A stretch of 64,000 bases of DNA, taken from the NCBI GenBank assembly GCA_032358165.1, contig JAALGY010000020.1, forward strand, positions 930,001 to 994,000. Direction: 5' to 3'. The notes under the pieces were generated by a model. The model was given only the letters and a program-made list of their open reading frames with translations. It ran no database searches and was not told where the DNA came from. The translations under genes and the position numbers were made by a program. How positions within the stretch are numbered: the first letter of the stretch is position 1; every line of letters starts with the position of its first letter. The DNA comes from Diplosphaera chodatii (Eukaryota; Chlorophyta; Trebouxiophyceae; Prasiolales; Stichococcaceae). This document shows, one piece after another, positions 47,093 through 57,075 of the stretch.

Positions 47093-50000
47093 GCGCCTGA
47101 GTGCTTTGAGGCGCCAGCTGAGAGCGAGCAGCAGCAGCAGCGGCGGCTGCGGCGGCAGGCCCTCAGCGAGTCATATTGGCAGTCGCAGGTGGACATGTCC
47201 ACAGGATTCCCGGTGCCACTGGGCTATGGGGTGCAGTGGCAGCAGCCGCAGCTCAGGCAGCCAGCTGCAGATACCATGGAGCTGCCTCCTGGCTTGCCGC
47301 AGGTGCGCTGATGCCTGTTGCCGGAATCTTATTTGCAATCCACAGTCGACCTGGACGACATTCAAACGGAAAGTATTTCGCTTGTCCGACAGGCTGTGCC
47401 TGAGTTCAACCAGCAGCAGCGGCGGCGGCAGCAGGAGGAGCAGCAGCAGCCTGGCAGCTACGCAGGCGCAGGTCTGCATGCGCCCACAGCCCCCAGCGGC
47501 GTCCGTTGGCCGTCCAACCTGCGCCCCGCATTCCGCAGCAGCCCGAGGAACGCGGCTCAGCGCCAGCTCAGCGACAAGCGGGCCCGCATCCTGTTCCTGG
47601 ACGAGGGCAACACATGCAGGTCGGTGTGCCGCCCCTGCGTCCGTGTCTGCAGCAGTGGCGTCAAGACTGCCAAAACGTTTGCCGTCTTACATTTCATAAC
47701 AGGCCAGCAGCTGGAGGTGATGAGCAGCAGATGCATGGCCTGCACGCAGGGCTGTACTTGCGGAAAGCATCTTTAGCTCGATGCTGGCGGCTTGCGACCA
47801 GCCGCTGGATGTTGCTGTGGAGTCGGCGTCCATTGGGCCTGCAGTCGATGGCCAGCATGACAGCCGTGTCGCCCAGGTCAGCTCACTGCACTCTAACAGC
47901 GTGATTGTCAAGCGCTGTACACCATCACGTTGCATGCCTCAACTTGTGACAGCCCTCAGGGATGGTGCACATTCGTAACTGCCTTCAGAGTGAAGGTCGC
48001 TTATCCAGTGGTCTGTGCCTTTCCAGGTGGCACGCAGCATGGGGGTGCCGCTTGTGCCACGGCGAGCACGCGTGTTTGACGAGATCAACGACATCGTGGG
48101 CTGCGACCTGGTGCTCGTCATGGACTCCTTCGATGCAACCGAGGTGCACCCGCTGCCATGCAGCGCTGCTGACGCATACAGTCACATCCAGCGCCTGAAT
48201 CCCCTAAATGGGTGTCACTGCATGATGCTGAGGCGCAGAGGCAGGATGCAAGCATGTCAACTCAAACATACATGGCTGCACCGACAACGCATGTCGGCTG
48301 TGCCACCAGGTGCTCCGAGAGGTGACGGTGATGGACGCCATCAACCGTGGCGGCTCGTACTCCATGCGCGTCCGGATGCTGGCGCCCTTTTCTGACGCCC
48401 GCAAGTGCGACCATCTTGCAGCCGTCTCCTCCCTCCTTTGCTCTGAAGGGCTGCTGCGTCTGCAGTGCACAGGCACACAGCAGTCCATGCTCGCTTGCAA
48501 GCAGCACAAACACATGCGAGCGGACGCGGTGCTGACGCAGGCGCATCTCACCGCTGGAGGCGTGTCTGGGTCGCAACGACATTGCAGACCCGCTGTACGG
48601 CAATGCGGGCGGCGCAGGGGAGGCGGCCGCGCTGCACGAGACCGCACGCCACCTGCGCATCGCCTGCGCAGGGCTGGTCAACTACCTCGAGGAGCTGAGC
48701 AGCCGGTGCGCCGCCTCGCACAATGCCTGCTGCGGGCAGTCACACCAGGGCGGCCGCTGCTGCTGCTCCATGCACGCTGCACGTGCTTCCCCTGGTCACA
48801 CGTGCCGTGAAGGAAGTGAATCGACTCAGCACCACTGTCCACGTTCAGGTGTGTCGACGGCATGACGCTGCGCACGGCGCTGGAGCAGTCGCTGCGATGC
48901 CCGCTGCTGGGCGCTGCGGGGTCCCCCTGCCTGGTGCGCCCGCCCCGGCTGACCCCCGGCGTGCAACGCGCCGCCCGCAGCCGCTCGCCGGCCGCGCAGG
49001 CAACTGCCGCTGCCGACGACATGGACGAGGCCAGAGGCAGTCAGCACGCACGCAAATGGTACGCAGCCTTTAGACTCTACAGGGTGCCCAGCTGTGCATC
49101 AGAACAGATGAGGCTGCTGCTGCGCACGGCGCCAAGGGCCTCCACGCCGCGTGGCTGCTGCAGGGGCTACTGGCAGAAGGAGGCGAATGTGGAGCGGGAG
49201 GTGCGCGCCTGGATGGCGGAGCACAAGCAGCCCGGCCGCCTGCCCACCAACCGCCAGCTGCGCGACAGCGGCAACAACAGCCTCGCCCTCGCCATCTCGA
49301 AGTTCCACGGCGGCTACATCGCCTTTGGGAAGCGCATGCGGTGAGCACACCGCTTACAGATGTTGATGATGTGGTAGTTTCAGGGCGTCAACATCTGACG
49401 CTGCCGGACGTCATTCGAGGAAGTGTCCACAACGAGCATTGTGACACACACCCGGACGTCGTGTTTCACACCAGGCTGCGGACGCGGCGTGGAGCCGGCC
49501 TGTTCAAGCAGTGGGACAGCATCAAAGCAGCCCTGCAGCCGCTGCTGCTGCTGGAGTGCGACGACGAGTGCCCCATTGACTGGGATGCTGCGGGGGACCG
49601 CCCTGCAGCGCCGTGCTCTGCAGCCGGCCACGGCAGCGGCGCAGCAGGCAGCGCAGCAGGGGACCTGCCGCAGGGCTGCCGCCTGATGATGCCCAATCAG
49701 GCGGAGGTGCTGGCGGCGGAGGACGGTGGCCTGCTGCTGAAGGCGGTCAATGACCACGGGGGCCTCGTCGAGGTCGCCCGCCGCCTGGGCGCCACCATGC
49801 GCAGAAAAGGGTGAGGCGACTCGGCGCATGCGCAGCTTTGCACCGAACGGAGGATGGCACAGCCATGCTGGCACACCTTGCACATGCTCCATGGTGTGTC
49901 ATTGACGTCTTGCTTTGTGAAGAACCAGTAGTTGATGGCACGCTGTTGTGTGCTGCAGGCGTCTGAGCACCATGGCGGCACTGGAAAAAGAGCTCGTTGG

Positions 50001-50803
50001 CTTCATTCGGCTGCAGTGCCTGGCAGCAGGCGCAATGCCCTGCAGGGCCCAGCTGATCGATGCTGGTGCGGCTTTGCTGCAAATCCGTGCAACTATTGCA
50101 TCACACAGCACCCGGAACGCATGTTGGGCTCCCACCCAGGCTGGTGACAAGAGCTCAAGCTGACCTGGGGTCACCTCCTCCTGTGGCAGGTCGGCGAGAC
50201 ATCGCCAATGCTGTGACACGTTTCGGCGGCTTCCAGCGGGTGGCAGACCAGCTGCACCTGCTGTGGCATGACCCGCGTGGCCGCCAGGGTGCATCGTCTG
50301 ACAGCGATGAGGGCGAAGTTGAGGTTGAGCACTCGTCTGCTAGGCTCCCTGCAGCCGCGGCACCAGCTCAGCAGAGCAGTATTGTCACGTATAAGCCGGC
50401 AGCTGCAGCAGTGCGTCAGGCGTCGAGACCAGAGGTGTCCCCAGCGCTGCAAGAGGCAGCATCTGATGTGGCAGCGCTCATGGACGAGCAGCATCTGGAT
50501 CATGTCCCAGGCCGCGCAGAGCTAGAAGCGCTTGGTGAGTGCAGGTTGCCCGCCAGTGTATGGCGAGCAAGCACCTTGAGTGGCAATACCAATCGCATGC
50601 ACTTTGGGACGGCCGCTTAGCCTGCTGCCCTGCTTGCCGCAGGCCATACAGTGCTGTACTACCGGGTGACACGCAGCGGCGGCATGCGGCGGCTGGCCAA
50701 GCTGTTGGGCGTGCCCTTCCTCGAGCCGGTGGGCCGCACGAAGGGCGTGAAGTCGGGGTCGAAGGCAGGCGACAAGCCAGCCGAGGACTTCGTCTGGGTC
50801 TGA
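46586..50803 (+). CDS. PolyGln / LMW-PTP-like pseudophosphatase / Gly-Gly repeat fusion protein
   Basis: Twelve exons keep phase at every junction and give 927 residues: 46586-47302, 47393-47619, 47750-47876, 48027-48143, 48310-48404, 48541-48705, 48849-49058, 49164-49340, 49475-49810, 49959-50065, 50190-50534 and 50643-50803. Residues 1-300 are Arg/Gln-rich and include 20 consecutive Gln. Residues about 304-480 match the low-molecular-weight tyrosine phosphatase fold: the P-loop reads RILFLDEGNTCR where active enzymes have VLFVCLGNICR, so the nucleophilic Cys is Asp309, while Arg315 and the Asp-Pro general-acid site (IADPLYG, Asp444) remain. Further conserved parts are VLAESIFSSML and RRARVFDEINDIVGCDLVLV. 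Residues about 553-900 hold four repeats of the form W...L/MP...L...D...A..xxGG...A..L. Similar Gly-Gly repeats occur, from memory, in plant plastid proteins such as PTST2 relatives. Probably catalytically dead and binding phospho-ligands or partners; function unknown. Confidence 0.8.
47030..47089 (+). repeat. Perfect (CAG)20 tract encoding polyGln
   Basis: Twenty uninterrupted CAG codons in exon 1 of the fusion gene, flanked by GGC-CCA before and CAT after. Shorter CAG runs follow at about 47130-47142 and 47410-47455. Perfect repeats of this length are usually polymorphic. Confidence 0.95.
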
Positions 50804-51208
50804 GCAGTAGGTACCAGTTGTAGACGTCCGTCTCCCTTATGAGCGGCCTCACAGAACCCAGGGTGTGGTGCAGCTCATGTGTTAAGAGACATCACAATTG
50901 CTCAGGGATACATTGTCCCTTGATTTTTGGCTGTTTTTACTGTACAGGCGCACACTCTAGATGCTAGATCAGCAGTTCTAGGGGCTGTGTCATTATAAGT
51001 TGCCATCCAGCCACAGCTCTTTGACAATTTCGGGCTGCTCGCAATGGGGTTCACGCAACAAGAGTCGCTGGCAACCTGCCTGGAGACTGTGCAAAGCTCA
51101 CAGCCGTGTGTATGCCCAGCACTGCCGTCTCAGCTGATGATGCACCACCGTGCACACTAACACGTTGTATCAACACCACGGTCTCTGGCGGCTAGTACAC
51201 GCGCCAGA
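50804..51208. other. Gap between convergent fusion-protein and RecA genes
   Basis: 405 bp holding two facing 3' UTRs; slightly AT-rich near 50900-51000. No coding sequence supported. Confidence 0.5.
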
Positions 51209-53782
51209 TCATGCTGCGACTGCCTCCTTGGGCACCTCCGCCTCATCCTCGATGTCCTCTGTGAACTCATCGTCATCCTTCTCCTCGTATATGTCGTTGA
51301 TGTCGATGCTGCCACCCAGTAGCGCTGCACGCGTCTTCTCTTCAATCTCCCTGCAGAGGGTGCTACGAGTTGTTTTTGAACAGACCACAGAAGCGATCTG
51401 CCACTTACGGGCGCATGCTGCTGATGCAATAAAGCAGCTGCAGACAGCACGACGTGTAACAGCACGACATCAGCAGAAATGCCGACGCACTTGAGGAGGT
51501 CGTTGTCTTCTTGGACCATGGCAAGCGTCTTCTCGCGCCCCTGCGCTAGCCGCCGCTCTCCATAGCTGCATCACAAAGCAGGCTCAGCAGCTGTTGCACA
51601 GTAGGGTGATGTGAGCATTGACCAACCAGCAGTGACGGTGTTGAAGGAAAGGTCGCTGAGCCGACCAATTAGATAGCCAAGGGCCACACCTGTACCAGCT
51701 GCCCTTGCGAGACACGACGCCAACCGCCTCGGCTGCATCTAGTGTGCACCCCTCGCTGCTGATGCCGCTGCCAAACAGGATATCAAACTCTGCCAGCTTG
51801 TACGGCGCCGCGCACTTGTTCTTCACGATCTGCAGCGAGCAATTCCCTGTCAGGTCTAGCAGGTCTACCAAGAGCTACGCACAAGTACAGGGCAACAAAA
51901 CTAGGTAGGTCACAGCACACCAGCGGTGCTTGCCAGCAAGCACTGGACAAACATGATGCCGGCGCAACCCGGTGTAGCGCTGCTGGCCGCTCTGTACCTT
52001 GGCCTTGACACGGATGCCGACGTCGTCGCGCCGGTGGCGCCCTTGATGGTGGCCTTGCGCCGCACCTCCAGCCGCACGCTTGCGTAAAACTTGAGGGCAT
52101 TGCCGCCGCTGGTGATCTCCGGGTTGCCGTATATCACCCCCACCTGCAGGACACGGTGCGTGATGAACAGTGCCGGCTTTGTCAACTGAGGTGATCGGCC
52201 TGGGGTTTCAAAACAACAGGTGCGCACAGTGTGACAGGCCAGACGCCCTACCTTGTATCTGAGCTGGTTCAGGAAGAGCACAGTGCAGTGGCACTTGGAC
52301 GCATTTGCGGTGATCTTCCGCAGCGCATGGCTCATCAGCCGTGCCTGCGCGCCCACTGTGCATGTGCAACAGCAGATGCTCAGCGGCAGGGCAGTGGCAG
52401 CTTCGACCTTATCAGGCTTCGCATGCTATACGCAAACATTGTCTATACCACAACACCAGCAGCAGTGGCAGAGCACTTGCCACTGCAGCCTCAAAAGCAT
52501 TGGCATCTTTGAGACGGTCCAGAACCGCACCCTGCACCGCGCCGATCTCGCCCTCGATCTCAGCGCGCGGCACCAGTGCGGCGACAGAGTCCACCACGAT
52601 GATGTCGATGGCGGAGGAGCGGACCAGCTGGTCCACCACCTCCAGCGCCATCTCCCCGCTGTCCGGCTGGCACATGATCATGTTGTCGATGTCCACGCCC
52701 GCACGCTGCACAGTGACGGTCGCATTCTGTGATGCTACGTCCCGGTCATGCCGCAATGGGGGATTCGCTGTCCACTGGTCCACAGCCGAAGCTGGTGACC
52801 TGAGATTGATGCAACTGACTGTGGGCCAGGCGTGTGTGCAGACTTCGGATGAGATGGACACCTTGGAGTACACGGGATCAAAGGCGTGCTCGGCGTCGAT
52901 GAGGGCTGCGGTGCCGCCCTGCCGCTGCACCTCCGCAATGGCGTGCATCGCCAGCGTCGTCTTGCCGCTGCTCTCTGGGCCAAACACCTGCACGCATGAC
53001 GGGAGCCCCTGACAGAGCCAAAGTAGGCGGCAACATCTGGTGAATACAAGCATGCACAGGTGTATGTTGCAATGATGCTCCTGGAAAACACACCTCGACA
53101 ATGCGGCCTTTGGGGAAGCCGCCGCCAAGGGCAATGTCTAGTGTCATGGCTCCACATGAGATGTAGTCTCTGCAGCGGACAGAAAGCAACATTTCTGCAA
53201 CCTGCTTTGAACGCTGGTGCTCATGACAGATTTCTCGCACAGTCGCCCAAGTGAAGCACCGGTCACACACTCACACAACTTTGTCGGGCTGGCTGCCCAT
53301 CTTCATCAGGCTGCCCTTGCCAAAGCGCGCATTCACCTCCCGCATCACGCCATCAAGCGCCTTGGCCTACACCAGGGTGAAGCACCATGCGCAAAGGATG
53401 CGCAAAGGACGCTTCGCATCTGCGTGTTGTCCTGTGTGCACACAAAGAAGGTCATCCTGTACATGTGCATGGTGTTGCATGGTGCGCTGACCTTCTGCTC
53501 CACTGTGATGTCCTCGGTGTCCTTGTCTTTCGTTGGGCTTCGCACCGCTCTTGCCACTGCCATCCCCCTGGCTGGAACTGAGCTCTGACTGAGACCTGTC
53601 TGCATCCGGCTGGCCGCTGCGCTGCTGCTGCACCATGCCTGGCGAAACCGAGACAGGGATGCGAGGGCCTTCATGCTGGACGACCCAGCAAGTGGGGAGC
53701 CGGTTGAAGCACCCGCCGCAGGCCTGTGGATTGCTGCAGAGCTTTGTGCCAACGTCAGCCCGCCATAAAGGCCAGCGCTCAT
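51209..53782 (-). CDS. RECA: Organellar (bacterial-type) RecA recombinase
   Basis: Strand-exchange ATPase for repair and recombination of chloroplast or mitochondrial DNA. The start ATG at 53780-53782 gives a Ser/Ala/Arg-rich leader ([37 protein letters not shown]) typical of organelle targeting. The mature exons read [50 protein letters not shown] and KGRIVE. Then come the Walker A ([18 protein letters not shown]) and [15 protein letters not shown]. Further on are [20 protein letters not shown], Walker [54 protein letters not shown] (loop L2) and [20 protein letters not shown] with ISSEG. The C-terminus is strongly acidic and ends VPKEAVAA. All key motifs are present, so it should be active. 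Plastid versus mitochondrion cannot be decided by eye. Some inner exon borders (52100-52450) are approximate. Confidence 0.94.
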
Positions 53783-54176
53783 GGAGGCGACAACCAGAGC
53801 ACCGTTTCTTGGACTTGCTCCCAAGAGCGCACCTCAGCGCAGTGCGTCGCCTCAAGTATGCAGCTTGACAGCCTTGGGATCACTTTCAACACTCGAACAA
53901 CTGTCCGCAAGGACGCAAGGTGCAAAGCGACATACGTTTGGTTTGTTCCTCATGCTTTGCTTGCTGTGGGGTCGTCAAGATATATTGTCTAGGACGTCCC
54001 AGCTATGAACATGGCGATCGACCAATCCCTTCAACCAGTCAATCGCAACCTGTAGTAATGGTTGACTCGCCATATACGATAGCATCAACCGGCGGGTTTT
54101 CTAGTGTGTTGCATTAATATGCGTGGGGCAGGGACCATAGTGCCCCTCTAGATGCAACCATAAGATTCGTGCATCA
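53783..54176. other. Intergenic between RecA and bestrophin genes
   Basis: 394 bp containing the RecA upstream region and the bestrophin 3' flank. An open frame continues upstream of the RecA ATG to a TTG near 53824 but has no other in-frame Met. Nothing else supported. Confidence 0.5.
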
Positions 54177-56101
54177 TCAGTAGCTGGCAAGGTAGTGGGC
54201 GTCGCCCAGCAGTGCAATCTTGTTGCGGACATCATTGTGAATATCCTGCGGGGCAGCATGCTGTCTAAGAACCAAAACCAATGTTTGCAGCGTGCACCTC
54301 ACGCATGACGCTGACGATGACACACAGATCACCTCCACAATGCCGTCCAGATCTAGCTGGTTCACTTTCGCACCAAACGGGGACTCTGCATTGACATCAC
54401 ATTCGTGTGAGTGGTGCATGGTTTCGCTGCAGATGGTGCAGAGGTTACGCTACATAGTGCATACCTATTTCGACTCCAATCTCTTCAAACCCAAGCAGCT
54501 GGTACCCTAAAACAATGCACGCCGGGGTCGTGTACCTGTGTTGCTCAAACAGTGCCGGGTGAATGCAGCGGCCTATGTGTTTGTTGCTCTGCAGGAACTG
54601 CTCATATGTCGTGGTGGGCAAAGGTGACACACACACCAGTGAAGTGTCTGCACGAAGCTCCACGGCAACACCAGCAGCCATAACACCAAAAAAGATCTGC
54701 ATGTTTACAAACAAGAAGCAAGTTATAATGAGGTGATGACCATGACAACTTGCAAGGTAATTCTCAGGGGTACGCCACAGCAACGCATGCCTCACGTGCA
54801 CGATGTATGCAAAGGGCATGGGCGTGTGCTTGATGCGGGTGCAGGAGCCCAGCGCCTGAAGCATGCTGCTGATCTTTGCGTCACAGGATCCCGATACAGA
54901 GCCGTTCAACACGCCGCAGTCCTGCAGGAATGCATCATACTGCTGTTCAAAGCAGCTGTGCAGCGACTGGACGTCTGCAAGCTGTCCTGTTGCTGTGACG
55001 TTGGTTTAGGATGATCAAATGCCATGTCACCTGCGCCTTCCGGATGATTTGTGTCATTTGCAGGGCAGCATATTTAGGCTTGGACCGTGCTGCGACCCAC
55101 CGCTGCATGTCTGCTGCAGGTAGAATGCCCTCCATCACCCCCAGATCCTGTCAGCAACCAATGCTATGTGTTGAGCACTGTTGCAGCGAGCACAAGGCAG
55201 TCAGCAAGCAAGGTGCTGCTGGGTTTACATGTGTGTGGCGCAATTGGTCTCTGCCCGCAACTGCAAATGCCATGATCCATTGCAGCATGCGGAGCGCCAG
55301 CTCCTTGTCAGTCAGCCAACCTATGCGCACAAGTCCCAGCTGAATGGCAGCTTCAGCACCCAGACACACTGACATCGCTGGCATACCTCATGGTACTTGC
55401 CGAGGGTCATGCGGCCCAAGTCACTTGACGAGGCCTGAATCTGATCCCAGAGCTTCCGCCCCTCCCACCATCGTTCTGATGCAGGTTATCACATGTATAG
55501 TCAGGAATGCCGTCAACTGCGTGAATGACAATTTGACGATGACAGCAAGGGGAACAGCATCCTCTGACGATGAGCTTTTCGCACCGTAGCTGGAGTTGAC
55601 ACGAAAGGCTTGCAGTAAAAACAGCGAGGTGCCGACCAGGTTCATCAGGGACGTGAGAACAGACAAATCCAGGTTGTGGAAATGTGGAACGTACAGGATG
55701 GTCCAGCTGACACACCCAATACAGTACAGCGTATAGACCTGCGGATCTCGCGCAAAACTTCTGCAAATTTCTTGTTTCTGTCCTGTTGCCAGGAATCTGG
55801 TTTCTAGCGCTTCATATTACATGACTCACCACCAGGGGAAACACGGGCATTGCCCTGCCGGCTGTGGCAAACAGGGTCTTGCCCCTGCACGTAACAAACA
55901 AAATTGCCTTTCCATGTCGGAGAAATGCTGCTGTGAGCGAGACAACGCATGGTAGCATGCGCACCAGTAGCTCAGCGCCACAGCATGTCCGGCTTCTCGC
56001 AGCGCGATGTACTCAAGCAGAGGATTATGAGCCTTCTGCTTCTGCCTGAAGCCGCTTGCAATCAAGGGCACGTTGCCGCCATCATCGCAGCAGGACGGCA
56101 T
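54177..56101 (-). CDS. Bestrophin-family anion channel
   Basis: Pentameric chloride/bicarbonate-type channel family; algal members include thylakoid bestrophins involved in carbon concentration. Start proposed at 56099-56101 (MPSCCDDGGNVPLIASGF). The first exon joins in phase to WGKTLFATAGRAMPVFPLV, then VYTLYCIGCVSWTILYVPHF. The signature region reads MNLVGTSLFLLQAFRVNSSY and splices in phase to ERWWEGRKLWDQIQASSSDL, GRMTLGKYHE: the classic FRxNxSYxRWWExRKxW motif. Downstream exons hold GLVRIGWLTDKELALRMLQW, ILPAADMQRWVAARSKPKYA, and a segment beginning FFGVMAAGVAVELRAD. The C-terminal GYQLLGFEEIGVEI joins SPFGAKVNQLDLDGI and IHNDVRNKIALLGDAHYL, the conserved acidic EELGVEIExPF...D-x-D region that binds calcium in animal bestrophins. 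An exon order check with RNA would settle the N-terminus and targeting. Confidence 0.87.
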
Positions 56102-57075
56102 ACTGCTGCCGCTGCAGCAGCAAGCCGAACTGCTTTGGCCGCTTGCAACCGCCCGCCTGCGCTGGGGTTGTGCCCGCACGTCGTCCAGGCTGCAACGATG
56201 TATTGATAGACGTTTAATTGATGCAGATCAATTGTTCAGACCACTTTGCAAGTTACGTGCTGGCGTGGTGAGGACCACATGCACACGAATTTCCACACAC
56301 TTTGCACCGCAGTCCCTCCGCAGCACCTAGAACACGCAAACTTCTGGCGCTCCTGCCGACGTTTCGGCGCAGATACCTGCTAATGTAGTCACCTGTGTTG
56401 CTTGTTGAAAGCTGGCCTCTGGGCCGGGAATGCTTCGGTTTGGCGTGCTTGTAACGGCTGGATTCTGCAGGGTTGAGCAGCCGGTCTATCGGTTTAGCAT
56501 CCCTGTGACCGGACACGCCGCCACGCTGAAGACTTGCTTGACTGTCACATGTCTGAGGTTTTGGGTGCCTACTGTTGGAAACAGCGTCTGCTGTGTGCAC
56601 ACGGTAGGCAGCTCGATGTATCCAAGACTGAGATCGTCCACGTGCATGCGCTGCCGGTCTCAGGCGCTATACCGGCTCAGGCTGCTATTCTTTAGCGATT
56701 GACAGTGAAAGGCTGCTTGTACGCACGGCGGGAGGCAAATCTCTCCGCAGACACGACAGGCACCTATTTGACAAAAGCAACATCATGGCACGGCAGTCTA
56801 ACTCACCCGCTGCCCTCATGCATCAACTCTCCTCATGTACCGGTATGTCGTGCCTCACGGTAAGCATGAACACAGTAGCACGCCAGCAGCTGTCATCTGT
56901 ACCAATGTTTGCAACATCAACTGTCCACGCATCGCCTCATAACCTCATACGCACAGGAGTATCTGCTACCAGCAGCACCCCTTGCCTGACTCGGCTTAAA
57001 ACCGTAGTTCACATGCTGCTCTGCAACATTGTTACATACAGTACCAAGCCCAAAGATTTGCATGCCTGCATTGCG
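56102..57075. other. Intergenic stretch, no gene recognised
   Basis: Almost 1 kb between the bestrophin start and the stop of the next minus-strand gene. Open frames of 115 codons (minus, 56253-56600) and 131 codons (plus, 56785-57180) overlap the flanks and lack domains. Confidence 0.45.

Noticed and set aside
46883..47202. Minus-strand polyLeu and polyCys frames
   Set aside because: They are shadows of the (CAG)20 tract.
47303..47392. In-frame TGA at 47309-47311, which would end a short polyGln protein
   Set aside because: A 90-bp GT-AG intron (acceptor after GTCCGACAG) removes it in phase 0 and continues the Gln-rich sequence. A 43-bp alternative ending at 47345 is out of phase.
53783..53824. 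Upstream extension of RecA to 53824
   Set aside because: The codon there is TTG. The first in-frame ATG is at 53780-53782 and already yields a targeting-like leader.
55826..56179. Bestrophin start at 56179
   Set aside because: That codon is GTG. The first ATG in frame is at 56101.
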